Below, piece after piece: positions 49,174 through 61,616 of a stretch of 64,000 nt of DNA. The stretch spans positions 38,362 through 102,361 of the forward strand of contig NZ_CAMJOS010000009.1 in NCBI RefSeq assembly GCF_946407605.1. Direction: 5' to 3'. The notes beneath the pieces are model-generated. The model searched no databases. It was not told the DNA's origin and worked only from the letters and a program-made list of their open reading frames with translations. The number at the start of each line of letters is the position of its first letter. Within the stretch, counting starts at the first letter, position 1. Position numbers and translations under genes: made by a program. The stretch is from an uncultured Prevotella sp. Its GTDB lineage: Bacteria > Bacteroidota > Bacteroidia > Bacteroidales > Bacteroidaceae.

Positions 49174-50958
49174 ATGAAAAAAGTCCATATCCTACTTTCG
49201 GCACTCATCGCTGCCTTCCTTCTTGTCTCTTTTCCATCGCATGCACAGACATTGTGTCCGCCTTTGCCTTCCGAAAACCAGTTGCGGTGGCAGGAGATGG
49301 AGATGTATGCCTTTATCCATTATTCGCTCAATACCTATACGGATCAGGAGTGGGGGTATGGCAATGAGGACCTGAAATTGTTTAATCCCTCAGACCTTGA
49401 CTGCCGTCAATGGGCACGAGTGTGCAAACAGGCAGGCATGAAAGGTATAATCTTCACAGCCAAACATCATTGTGGCTTCTGCATGTGGCCCTCGAAATAT
49501 ACTGAGTATTCTGTGAAGAACACACCCTGGAAGCAGGGCAGGGGAGATGTGGTGAAGGAATTGGCTGACGCCTGTCGTGAGGAGGGGCTGAAGTTTGCTG
49601 TTTACCTTTCACCTTGGGATAGAAATCATAAAGACTATGGCAAGCCCGAATATGTGACCTATTTCCGTAACCAGTTGCGCGAGCTGCTGACTAATTATGG
49701 CGATATCTTCGAGGTATGGTTTGATGGCGCCAACGGTGGCGACGGATGGTATGGCGGTGCCAATGAAGTGCGCAAGATTGACCGCACGACCTACTACGAG
49801 TGGCCAGAGACCTACAAGATGATTCGCGAGCTGCAACCCAAATGTCTCATCTGGAACGACGGTAGCGATCGTGGCGACCTGCGCTGGGTGGGTACTGAGG
49901 CTGGCAATATCGGCGAGACGAACTGGAGTCTGCTGAACAAAGAGGGCGATGTGCCTTACCACATGTTGCACTACGGTGTGGAAGACGGTAACGTGTGGTG
50001 TCCAGGCGAGACCAACACGAGCATCCGTCCGGGATGGTTCTACCATGAGACGGAGAACGAGAACGTGAAGAGTCTGTCGAAGTTGATGGACACCTATTAT
50101 AAATCGGTAGGTCGTAACTCGTGCCTGCTGCTCAACTTCCCCATCGCTCCCAACGGGCGCATCCATCCCACGGACTCGCTGCGTGGCATCGCTTTCAAGA
50201 AGATGATTGACGAGGTGTTTGTTAATGGAGAGTGTAAAGTGGATAGTGTAGAGTTTGCTACAGCCGCTCCTACTGCCAGTGAATCCAGTGCGGCAGCAAA
50301 CTCTACACTATACACTCTACACTTTAACCAGCCTACCACCTTCAACCGCTTTGTGGCTGAGGAGGACATCCGCTATGGCCAGCGCGTCAAAAAGTTTTCT
50401 TTAGAAGCTGAGGTCGATGGAAAATGGGTACCTTTAAAAGATGAACTCGTGGATAATGGTGACGGATTGACCACTATCGGCCATCGTCGCATCATCTGCT
50501 TCCCCAAGGTGACGGCAACAAAGCTGCGCTTCACCATTCTTGAATCGAAGTGCGAGCCAATCATCACACGCACGTCGGTCTATCTGGCACCCGACATCAC
50601 CCAAGACATCCCCGATAGCGGCGAGAAGCACGCATCAGACTATTACATCTTCTTCGGTGCCGACAAGATGATGTTCGTCACCCTTAATGATGAGGCTAAT
50701 GTCACGGGGTTTCGCTACCTACCACCGCAGGATTCTAAGGAAGGTCTCGTCACTCATTATCGCATTTCTGCCACCACCGACTGGCAGAAGTGGGAGACGA
50801 TTGGCGAGGGCGAGTTCTCAAACATCGTGAACAACCCCATCTGGCAGACCGTACGCTGTAAGCCCACCCGTGCCAAGGTCATCCGTGTGGAAGGACTTCG
50901 ACTGGCACAAGGCGAACGCATGGGATATAGTGACGTAGAAGTAATTACAGAAAAGTAA
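49174..50958 (+). CDS. GH29 alpha-L-fucosidase, secreted
   Basis: 594 residues from the ATG at 49174; an earlier frame start inside GH5 is unlikely. Signal peptide ends at SHAQT. GH29 barrel: YAFIHYSLNTYTDQEWGYGN, IIFTAKHHCGFCMWPSKYT, GDIFEVWFDGANGG with the nucleophile Asp, then a C-terminal beta-sandwich module resembling F5/8 type C domains (about 400-594). Releases fucose from xyloglucan or other glycans. A 108-base inverted-repeat insertion (50226-50333) lies between the catalytic and C-terminal parts. Confidence 0.85.
   Translation: MKKVHILLSALIAAFLLVSFPSHAQTLCPPLPSENQLRWQEMEMYAFIHYSLNTYTDQEWGYGNEDLKLFNPSDLDCRQWARVCKQAGMKGIIFTAKHHCGFCMWPSKYTEYSVKNTPWKQGRGDVVKELADACREEGLKFAVYLSPWDRNHKDYGKPEYVTYFRNQLRELLTNYGDIFEVWFDGANGGDGWYGGANEVRKIDRTTYYEWPETYKMIRELQPKCLIWNDGSDRGDLRWVGTEAGNIGETNWSLLNKEGDVPYHMLHYGVEDGNVWCPGETNTSIRPGWFYHETENENVKSLSKLMDTYYKSVGRNSCLLLNFPIAPNGRIHPTDSLRGIAFKKMIDEVFVNGECKVDSVEFATAAPTASESSAAANSTLYTLHFNQPTTFNRFVAEEDIRYGQRVKKFSLEAEVDGKWVPLKDELVDNGDGLTTIGHRRIICFPKVTATKLRFTILESKCEPIITRTSVYLAPDITQDIPDSGEKHASDYYIFFGADKMMFVTLNDEANVTGFRYLPPQDSKEGLVTHYRISATTDWQKWETIGEGEFSNIVNNPIWQTVRCKPTRAKVIRVEGLRLAQGERMGYSDVEVITEK
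50226..50333. repeat. In-frame inverted-repeat micro-element in GH29
   Basis: AGTGTAGAG-type heptamers, GAGTTTGCTACAGCCGC, a spacer, then GCGGCAGCAAACTC and CTCTACA-type heptamers. The two ends are inverted copies. Encodes CKVDSVEFATAAPTASESSA and then ANSTLYTLHF. Confidence 0.85.
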
Positions 50959-50973
50959 GGTTTGATATTTTAC

Positions 50974-53388
50974 ATGAAGACTATCTTATTGACTTTTGGG
51001 CTGATTTTCAGTATGATTGTGCAGGCCACTCCTACCACAGTGGACCTAACAAAAGCGACCATCGTATATCATAAAAAAGATGCACCGCTGGTGAAGCAAA
51101 TGGCACAGGTGTTGGCCGATGACATCGAACGGGTGTCGGGCACGAGACCTGAGGTGGTAGGTGCACGCAGTCTTTATCAAATGGCCTATCTACCCTCATC
51201 AGAGCAACATATCATTCTCCGTACAGTAGATACCAGTGAGCCTCGCCATGAACTGCGAGGGTCTTGGGAGCGCTATGCCATCGAAACGAAAAACGGCAAC
51301 CTCTATATCACGGGTTCCGATGCCAGAGGTCTGGCCTATGGTGTCTTTCATGTGAGCGAGGCGATAGGTGTCAGTCCTTGGTACTGGTGGGCCGATGTTC
51401 CTGTGGATAAGGGCAACAGGCGCGCTTATAGTTACGAGGAAAACTACGTCAGCGCCTCGCCCACCATCAAGTATCGTGGCATCTTTATCAACGATGAGGA
51501 CTGGGGACTGAAGACGTGGGCAGCGAAGACCTTTGAGAAGGAACTCGCAGATATCGGTCCTAAGACCTACGACAAGGTCTGTGAACTCATTCTCCGTCTG
51601 AAAGGCAACATGCTGGCACCAGCGATGCACTCGTGCACAGGTGCCTTCTATAGCCATCCTGAGAGTCAGGTGGTAGCCGATAAGTGGGGCATCATGATTA
51701 CTACCAGTCATTGTGAGCCGTTGCTCTTTAACAACGCCGCCCTATCTGAGTGGGACAAAGCCCGCGATGGCGAATGGAACTACGAGACCAACAGCGCCAC
51801 CATCCTCAAGAAACTCGACGACCGCATCCGCGAGACGGCCCAGTATGACAACATCTATACGATGGGTATGCGTGGTCTGCACGACGAGGCCATGAAAGGC
51901 AGTAAGGACCCGAAGGTACGCGCCCGCACCCTTGAAAAGGTGTTTGAAAAGCAGCGTGGCATCCTCGAGAAATACAAGAAGACGAAAGCTACCAATCTGC
52001 CCCAGATCTTCGTACCCTACAAGGAGACCCTCGACATCTACGACGCAGGACTGAAGGTACCTGAGGATATCACCCTTGTATGGCCTGATGATAACTACGG
52101 CTATATGAAGCGTGTAAGCAATACTGAAGAACAGAGACGCAAGGGACATAGCGGCGTGTATTATCATATTTCTTACCTCGGCACGCCTCACGACTATCTC
52201 TGGTTGCCAAGTACGGCTCCCGTGCTGATGTACCACGAGTTGAAGAAGGCCTACGATGCTGGTGCCGACCGCTATTGGCTGCTCAACATAGGCGACATCA
52301 AACCTATGGAGGTTGAGATGCAGCAGTTCTTCGATATGGCCTATGACTTCGAGGCTTTCAACTTCGACAATGTGAACCGCTACCAGGCCCAGTGGCTCGC
52401 CAAGCTCTTTACAAACAACAAAGGTAATCTCAATTCTCAATTTCAGTTTATTCTCGATAACTATTACCGTTTGGCGTGGGACCGCAAGCCAGAGTTCATG
52501 GGCTATGAATATGAATGGAGCAGCAACGAGGAGAACCGCCTGCACGATACGGACTTCTCGTTCGACACAGGCACGGCCCAGAAACGACTCATGGACTACG
52601 AGAACATCTGCGAGGTCTACGACATGATAGAACAGAGCATCGACCCCAGTTATTGTCCTGCACTCTTCGAGATGCTGGGCTATGCCGTACATTCTGCCTA
52701 CCAGATGAACCGTAAGTTCCTCTATGCCCAGCGCAACCACGAGACAGGCCATGCCGCCTATGCCGAGATGGCCCTCGACGCGCAAGACAAACTGGAACAG
52801 CTACGCAAGAAATACAACGAACAACTCGACGGCAAATGGGCTGAGATGATGAGTGAGCTTCCCCCTGGCTTCTGCGCCAAGTACCAGATGATGCCAGAAC
52901 TCAGCGACAAGCCTACCACGGCCTACCGACTGCCAGCAGAGCAGCACCATCCGGAATTCAACAACGTCATTGACCTCTCGTCACTTGCCGTCAGCGAACC
53001 CTTCCGCCTCATCGAAGGCATTGGTACCGACTGGCAGGCTCTGCAGATGGGACAACCACTCAGCGAGGCAACAGGCAGTATCGATATCGCTCTCCCGTCA
53101 GACATCAGCCTTCAGACATCAGACATCAAGCTCTGCATCAGCGTCGTTCCCATGTGGCCTGTATCCAGCAGCCGATCCAATCGCTTCAAGGTTAGTGTCG
53201 ATGGTGGCGAGGCCGTCGTCTGCGAGAACGTCTTCAAGGAGTGGGGACCGGAATGGAAGTTGCAGGTTCTCGAAAACCGCAAGGAGTTCGTGGTGACGCT
53301 ACCCCTTGACAAGAATCGCCAGAACCATACAATCACCCTTTCTATTATTGACCCGGGACAAATCATCCAGAAAATCTCTTATGAATAA
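50974..53388 (+). CDS. GH115 alpha-glucuronidase, second copy
   Basis: 804 residues from the ATG at 50974 (MKTILLTFGLIFSM), with a signal peptide. The same family marks as 7070-9322: YRGIFINDEDWGLKTWAA, MLAPAMHSC, ITTSHCEPLLF, TMGMRGLHDEAM, LVWPDDNYGYM and YHISYLGTPHDYLWL. It removes glucuronic acid side chains. It lies in the GH operon 15 bases after GH29. Two small heptamer insertions are seen: GNLNSQFQF (52423-52453) and SDISLQTSDIK (53098-53130). Confidence 0.87.
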   Translation: MKTILLTFGLIFSMIVQATPTTVDLTKATIVYHKKDAPLVKQMAQVLADDIERVSGTRPEVVGARSLYQMAYLPSSEQHIILRTVDTSEPRHELRGSWERYAIETKNGNLYITGSDARGLAYGVFHVSEAIGVSPWYWWADVPVDKGNRRAYSYEENYVSASPTIKYRGIFINDEDWGLKTWAAKTFEKELADIGPKTYDKVCELILRLKGNMLAPAMHSCTGAFYSHPESQVVADKWGIMITTSHCEPLLFNNAALSEWDKARDGEWNYETNSATILKKLDDRIRETAQYDNIYTMGMRGLHDEAMKGSKDPKVRARTLEKVFEKQRGILEKYKKTKATNLPQIFVPYKETLDIYDAGLKVPEDITLVWPDDNYGYMKRVSNTEEQRRKGHSGVYYHISYLGTPHDYLWLPSTAPVLMYHELKKAYDAGADRYWLLNIGDIKPMEVEMQQFFDMAYDFEAFNFDNVNRYQAQWLAKLFTNNKGNLNSQFQFILDNYYRLAWDRKPEFMGYEYEWSSNEENRLHDTDFSFDTGTAQKRLMDYENICEVYDMIEQSIDPSYCPALFEMLGYAVHSAYQMNRKFLYAQRNHETGHAAYAEMALDAQDKLEQLRKKYNEQLDGKWAEMMSELPPGFCAKYQMMPELSDKPTTAYRLPAEQHHPEFNNVIDLSSLAVSEPFRLIEGIGTDWQALQMGQPLSEATGSIDIALPSDISLQTSDIKLCISVVPMWPVSSSRSNRFKVSVDGGEAVVCENVFKEWGPEWKLQVLENRKEFVVTLPLDKNRQNHTITLSIIDPGQIIQKISYE
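52423..52453. repeat. Short heptamer insertion in GH115
   Basis: CTCAATTCTCAATTTC, encoding NLNSQFQF. Confidence 0.6.
53098..53130. repeat. CAGACAT heptamer insertion in GH115
   Basis: CAGACATCAGCCTTCAGACA then TCAGACATC, a fourth heptamer type, encoding SDISLQTSDI. Confidence 0.65.
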
Positions 53389-53440
53389 AGTAACCATTAT
53401 TACAGTACTTCTCTGTGCCTGAAAGAAAAAAGTAAACACC

Positions 53441-56005
53441 TTGAAGATGAAAAAGATTTTGATATCTATCATGATTGCGCTGTTCTCGATGACTTCTGTC
53501 GCACAGACAATATCGTTGTCTAACGAGGCATGGAATGAATCAGAGTGGATTTGCGTGGCAGATGCGCCTGAGGTGCAAGGGCGTGTGGATGAACATACAC
53601 GTGCAGCCGATGGTGCCAACTGGTTTGTAACAAGCATCACGAATGAGAAAAAAGTGAAGACCGCCTTGTGGATGACCACCAGTTTGGGTGTAAACGAACT
53701 GTATGTCAACGGCAAGTGCATTGGTAAGGAAGTACTGCGTCCAGGTTTCTCGCACCACAGCAAGACGAAATACTCGTTTACCTACGATGTGACGAAGGCT
53801 TTTTTTAAGAAGAAAGGGGCAGATAATACCTTGTCTGCGCAGGTGACACCAGGCTGGTGGGCCGACAAGATTATCACACCCAGCGGTTCGAATGGCATGT
53901 ACGGACAGAAGTGTGCCTTCCGTGGTGTGCTGGAACTGACGTTTGCTGACGGAACGAAACGCCTGTATGGCACTAACACAAAGGATTGGAAAGCAGGCAT
54001 CGCTGGTCCTGTGAGACATGCCGCTATTTTTGATGGTGAGGAGTATGATGCAAGACTTCTTGTACCATTTGGAAATGCCCTTGAGCTGTCAATACCCTCC
54101 ATAAGCAAGGAATATAAAGGTGTTATCGTTCCCAACTGTGGCGCGGAGATCTATCACATCAATGAGTGGGCACTCAACCCTAAACGTGCATACGTCTTTT
54201 CTAAGGTGAAGGACGAAAGCGAAGATGAATATGGCATAATTGTTATAGGCCGTGAGTATAAAGACGGCCAGAGAATGGTTGTCAATAAGGGCGAGCACCT
54301 CGTCATCGACTTTGGACAGAACTGCGCAGCGGTTCCCTCTTTTCGTTTTAAAGCCAAAGAGGGTACGCAACTCAGTTGCCTGCCCGCCGAACTGCTGAAC
54401 GATGGCAAAGGTGCCAAGAGTCGTGGTATGGATGGGCCAGAAGGTAGCATCCATCGCCGCAACCTGCGCATTCACGACAAGAGTATCCGACTGGATTATA
54501 CTTTTGCCAACAGCAAGAAAGTTGTGGATTACACCCCTTGTCAAACTTTCTTTGGCTTCCGTTATCTCGACATTACCGCCACTGATGAGGTCATGATTGA
54601 AAGCATACAGTCGGTTCCTGTCAGCAGTATCACGCCCGAGATGGAGACGGGCCATATCACCACAGGCAACGACCTCGTGAACCAGCTTGTCTCGAATACC
54701 ATCTGGGGCATGCGCTCCAACTACCTGAGCGTGCCTACCGACTGTCCGCAGCGCAACGAGCGACTGGGGTGGACAGCCGATACGCAGGTGTTTTGCGAGA
54801 CGGGTACGTTCTTCGCCAATACCAATCGTTTCTTCCACAAATGGCTGCACGACTTGCGCGACTCGCAGAATGACGAGGGAGGTTATCCCAGCGTGGCTCC
54901 TCCAGGACAGTACGGCTCATGGAGTAATGAGTATATGCGTTTCGGCTGGTCGGATGCCGGCATCATCGTGCCCTGGACTGTATGGAAGCAGTTTGGCGAC
55001 AAATCGATTATCGAAGAGAGCTGGGAGTCGATGAGACGATATATGGACCATGTTAACCAAACTAAGTATGATCATCAAGCCATTATAAAGGAAAATGGCA
55101 ACTACCAGTGGGGTGACTGGCTGAGCTATGAGCCGCTGGAAACCTGTGGGCGTAGCGCCTTCGACGGTAATGATCCTAAGCCAGAGGCTATCGAGTATTG
55201 GAACTATCTAGGTGCATCCTATTGGGTTATCGATGCTGCGATGATGTGCGACATGGCGAAGGCTACAGGTAGGAACTCTGCAGAATACGAAATAATGGTC
55301 AGCGAAGCGAAGAACTATCTGCGCAAGCGATTCTTCAATGGTGATGGTACGTTTATATGCGATATCCTCAACACCATGCAGACACCTGCGCTTTTCGCCC
55401 TTAAGAACAATCTCTTCGAGGGCGAGACAAAGACAAAGATGATTGAGCGTCTGCGCCAGAACTTCAGAGAGCATGGTGAATGCCTGCAGACGGGGTTCCT
55501 GGGGACCTCCATCCTCATGCCAACACTGACTGACAACGGTATGACTGATGTGGCCTACACACTGCTCTTCCAGCGCAAGAACCCCAGTTGGCTGTACTCT
55601 GTCGATAATGGTGCCACCACCATCTGGGAGCGTTGGAACAGTTATACGAAGGAAAACGGCATGGGACCTAACGGCATGAACAGCTTTAATCATTATGCCT
55701 ATGGAGCCGTGTGCCAGTGGATTTGGCAGACTTGTGCAGGTATCGCCTCCGACCCTGCTCATCCTGGATTTAAGCATATCATCATGAAGCCCGTTCCTGA
55801 CCGTCGTCTGGACCACCTCGATGCCATCTACCATTCGGCAGCAGGCCTTATAGAAAGCCATTGGAAATACGTGGGCGACGACTGGATATGGACTTTTACG
55901 ATCCCCACGGGGACTACTGCCACGATAACTCTGCCTGGCGATACCAATGCAAAGGATTATCAGGCGGGCACTTATACTATACGGAATAAGGATAAATTGA
56001 GATAA
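53441..56005 (+). CDS. GH78-like alpha-L-rhamnosidase, secreted
   Basis: 854 residues; the start may be this ATG or 53447. Signal peptide ends at TSVAQT. N-terminal beta domains carry the rhamnosidase pattern WMTTSLGVNELYVNGKCIG then LRPGFSH. The (alpha/alpha)6 barrel has the signature SVPTDCPQRNERLGWTADTQ (about 428-447), FGWSDAGIIVPW and GATTIWERWNSY. It removes terminal rhamnose, for example from rhamnose-glucuronate ends of arabinogalactan or from pectin. Gap of 52 bases after GH115; the next gene is 11 bases away. Confidence 0.87.
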   Translation: MKMKKILISIMIALFSMTSVAQTISLSNEAWNESEWICVADAPEVQGRVDEHTRAADGANWFVTSITNEKKVKTALWMTTSLGVNELYVNGKCIGKEVLRPGFSHHSKTKYSFTYDVTKAFFKKKGADNTLSAQVTPGWWADKIITPSGSNGMYGQKCAFRGVLELTFADGTKRLYGTNTKDWKAGIAGPVRHAAIFDGEEYDARLLVPFGNALELSIPSISKEYKGVIVPNCGAEIYHINEWALNPKRAYVFSKVKDESEDEYGIIVIGREYKDGQRMVVNKGEHLVIDFGQNCAAVPSFRFKAKEGTQLSCLPAELLNDGKGAKSRGMDGPEGSIHRRNLRIHDKSIRLDYTFANSKKVVDYTPCQTFFGFRYLDITATDEVMIESIQSVPVSSITPEMETGHITTGNDLVNQLVSNTIWGMRSNYLSVPTDCPQRNERLGWTADTQVFCETGTFFANTNRFFHKWLHDLRDSQNDEGGYPSVAPPGQYGSWSNEYMRFGWSDAGIIVPWTVWKQFGDKSIIEESWESMRRYMDHVNQTKYDHQAIIKENGNYQWGDWLSYEPLETCGRSAFDGNDPKPEAIEYWNYLGASYWVIDAAMMCDMAKATGRNSAEYEIMVSEAKNYLRKRFFNGDGTFICDILNTMQTPALFALKNNLFEGETKTKMIERLRQNFREHGECLQTGFLGTSILMPTLTDNGMTDVAYTLLFQRKNPSWLYSVDNGATTIWERWNSYTKENGMGPNGMNSFNHYAYGAVCQWIWQTCAGIASDPAHPGFKHIIMKPVPDRRLDHLDAIYHSAAGLIESHWKYVGDDWIWTFTIPTGTTATITLPGDTNAKDYQAGTYTIRNKDKLR

Positions 56006-56016
56006 AAGAATTAGAT

Positions 56017-58485
56017 ATGAAAAGATTATTGTTTCTAACACTTGGCTATTGTTTGTTGACCATCAGCGGCACAGCACAGACCAGGCAGTTGTTTGACGAC
56101 AACTGGCAGTTTTTACGTAATGGCAAGACCATGCAGGTGAATCTGCCCCACGACTGGGACATTTATGATGCTCCTGACCCCAAAACGGGTGCCACCAAGG
56201 AGGGCGGCGGCTGGTATCAGGGAGGTAAGGGCGAGTATCGCAAGACCTTCGCCACACCCGATGCCGACATCGTAAAACTCCATTTCGAGGGTGTCTATCA
56301 GAAGGCTGAGGTCTTTGTCAATGGACAGAAAGCCGGACAGCATGCCTATGGCTATACACCGTTTACGGTTGACGTAACACGCTTTTTAAAATTGAAGAAT
56401 GAACTTAACGAGGTGGTGGTCAAGGTCAACAACAGCGAGCAGCCCAACTGCCGCTGGTACTCTGGCTCAGGCATCTATCGCCATGTGTGGCTGGAGACGA
56501 TGCCTGCGTTGCATTTCGCCGATAATGGTGTGCGCATCTGGACTGCCGACGCTAATGCCAAGAACGCCAGGGTTGATATGAATGTCTGGGTGGAAAACAA
56601 CGGAGGCAATACCCAGCAGATAGACGATGTTGACGTCAGTTTCGCGGGAGGCAGTTTCACCCTTCGTCATGATAACGCTCCGCATCTCTACTCTCCTTAC
56701 GTCATCGTTGCCAACCAACCCAAACGCGACTTCAAGGGTATGACCATGGTGAATGTGGATACCAACAAGTCTGAACGAAGAAAGATAGAGAATACACCAT
56801 TGCCAAACGGAAAGGTAGCCACCTTTGTGATGAGTTACAACATCGACAATCCCCATCTGTGGTCGCCTGACAATCCCTATCTCTATGAGGCTATCGTCAA
56901 ACTGAAGTCCAACGGGAAGGTCATCGATGAACGTCATGTGAAGTTCGGCATCCGCACCTTCTCGTATGATGCGGAGAACGGCTTCGTGCTCAATGGCAAG
57001 AAGGTGCTCATCAATGGCGCCTGCGTACACCACGACGACGGCGTGCTGGGAGCGATGGCTTTCGATGCTGCCGAGATACGTAAGGTGAAACTGATGAAGG
57101 AGGCAGGCTTCAACCTCATCCGTACGTCACATAACCCCACCACGCGTGCCTTCCTCGATGCCTGCGACTCGCTGGGTATGCTCGTCATTGGTGAGGCCTT
57201 CGATGGATGGCGCACGCAGAAGAATCCCTACGACTACTCCACGCTTATCGACTCGTGCTATCTTGAGGATATCCATGCGATGGTAGAGCGCGACATGAAC
57301 CACCCCAGCATCATCTCGTGGAGTATCGGCAACGAGGTCATCGAGCGTAAGGATATCCGCGTGGTCACCACAGCTCGCAAGCTGAAGGCAGCCATCAAGG
57401 AGATTGACGACACACGTCCTGTGACCGAGGCCCTTTGTGCCTGGGACAGCGACTGGGAGATCTACGACCCACATTTCGAGGCGCTCGACATTGGCGGCTA
57501 TAACTACATGATTCACAAACACGCCAGTGACCATCAGCGCGACCCCAAGCGTGTGATGTGGCAAACGGAGAGTTATCCGCGCGATGCCTTCAGCAATTGG
57601 AAACTGGTGCATGACTATCCCTATATCATTGGCGATATTGTGTGGACGGGCCTCGACTACCTGGGCGAAAGCGGCATAGGTCGTAACTACTACGATGGAG
57701 AACGTCCTGGCGAACACTGGGTAGACGGTGGACAGCCCGAATGGCACGGTGCCTATTGCGGCGATGTCGATATCACTGGTTGGCGCAAGCCCATTAGTCA
57801 CTATAGGGAGATGCTGTGGAATAGTGAAGAGCGAATTCTTTACCTTGCTGTCAAGGAACCCGATGGTTATCGTGGCAAGATAAACACGACTTCCTGGAGT
57901 GTGTGGCCCACATGGGAGAGTTGGAACTGGCCAGGCTGGGAGGGGAAACCCATTGAAGTGGAGGTCTATACCAAACAGCCCGAGGTGAAACTTTATCTTA
58001 ATGACAAACTCGTTGGCACGAAGCAGGTTAGCCGCGATACTGAGTTCAAGGCCGTCTTCACCGTAAACTACGAGCCTGGCACTCTTCGTGCCGAACTTTC
58101 TACTCCCCTCCCTAAGCAGGGAGGGGCGGGGGTGGGTCTTTTTACCGCTGGCTCTCCCGCCCGTCTGCGTCTTACCCCCGACAAGACCGTGATGACAGCC
58201 GATGGTCAGGACCTTACCTTTATCACCCTTGAGGTGGTCGACAAGCAGGGCCGTGTCTGTCCTGATGCCGCCATCCCCTGCGAGGCCATCGTCAAGGGCC
58301 AGGGTTCTTTATTGTCGTTCGCTTCTGCCGACCTGAAGGACACCGAGCCCTACACCTCGTCGCATGTCACCACGTGGAAGGGGCGCGCCTTGCTGGTAGT
58401 CCGTAGCAGTCATGCCCAAGGCAAGGCTCAGGTCAGTATCAAGAGCAGTCTGCCCACCGCAAACATCACCATCAAAACCAAGTAA
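56017..58485 (+). CDS. GH2 beta-galactosidase/glucuronidase-like enzyme
   Basis: 822 residues. Signal peptide ends at GTAQT. GH2 layout: jelly-roll (~25-180, RYSGSGIYRHVWLE-like motif WYSGSGIYRHVW), Ig-like domain and barrel with RTSHNPTTRAFLDACDSLGM, then acid/base SWSIGNEV (about 438). TESYPRD follows as the likely nucleophile segment. The C-terminal region (~690-822) is an Ig-like module (PDKTVMTADGQDLTFITLEV). Exact substrate is unknown. A G-rich repeat is inserted in frame near 58103-58137. Confidence 0.85.
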   Translation: MKRLLFLTLGYCLLTISGTAQTRQLFDDNWQFLRNGKTMQVNLPHDWDIYDAPDPKTGATKEGGGWYQGGKGEYRKTFATPDADIVKLHFEGVYQKAEVFVNGQKAGQHAYGYTPFTVDVTRFLKLKNELNEVVVKVNNSEQPNCRWYSGSGIYRHVWLETMPALHFADNGVRIWTADANAKNARVDMNVWVENNGGNTQQIDDVDVSFAGGSFTLRHDNAPHLYSPYVIVANQPKRDFKGMTMVNVDTNKSERRKIENTPLPNGKVATFVMSYNIDNPHLWSPDNPYLYEAIVKLKSNGKVIDERHVKFGIRTFSYDAENGFVLNGKKVLINGACVHHDDGVLGAMAFDAAEIRKVKLMKEAGFNLIRTSHNPTTRAFLDACDSLGMLVIGEAFDGWRTQKNPYDYSTLIDSCYLEDIHAMVERDMNHPSIISWSIGNEVIERKDIRVVTTARKLKAAIKEIDDTRPVTEALCAWDSDWEIYDPHFEALDIGGYNYMIHKHASDHQRDPKRVMWQTESYPRDAFSNWKLVHDYPYIIGDIVWTGLDYLGESGIGRNYYDGERPGEHWVDGGQPEWHGAYCGDVDITGWRKPISHYREMLWNSEERILYLAVKEPDGYRGKINTTSWSVWPTWESWNWPGWEGKPIEVEVYTKQPEVKLYLNDKLVGTKQVSRDTEFKAVFTVNYEPGTLRAELSTPLPKQGGAGVGLFTAGSPARLRLTPDKTVMTADGQDLTFITLEVVDKQGRVCPDAAIPCEAIVKGQGSLLSFASADLKDTEPYTSSHVTTWKGRALLVVRSSHAQGKAQVSIKSSLPTANITIKTK
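58103..58137. repeat. G-rich palindromic repeat inside GH2
   Basis: CTCCCCTCCCT, AAGC, AGGGAGGGG, then CGGGGGTGGG. Encodes PLPKQGGAGVG between two beta domains. A different class from the heptamer repeats; G runs could form a quadruplex. Confidence 0.75.
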
Positions 58486-61386
<2,901 letters not shown>

Positions 61387-61435
61387 CCAAAAGGCCACGT
61401 AACGGGAAAAAAGCTCTCTCACATGAAATATTCCT

Positions 61436-61616
61436 CCAAAAGGAGTGATTTTCTCAGATTTTATGCTTACCTTTGCCATGTCATTGATGATTTTGCTTGT
61501 TTTGATTTTGCAGCACTAAGATAAGTGAAGAATCTGACATGACAAAATTCTGGGCAATAATGCTCAGGAGCTTATAAACAAAGTTAAACTAAAGTGCTGC
61601 GGAATTTAGGAAAAAA
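61436..61616 (+). promoter_or_regulatory. GH51 promoter and leader, homologous to the GH115 leader
   Basis: TGATTTTCTCAGATTTT (61446-61462 region), -7 box TACCTTTG (61468-61475), then a leader identical over long stretches to that of GH115 at 9322. The palindrome halves GCAGCACTAA (61510-61519) and AGTGCTGC (61593-61600) are separated here by 73 extra bases (61520-61592). The ATG follows at 61617. Confidence 0.75.
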
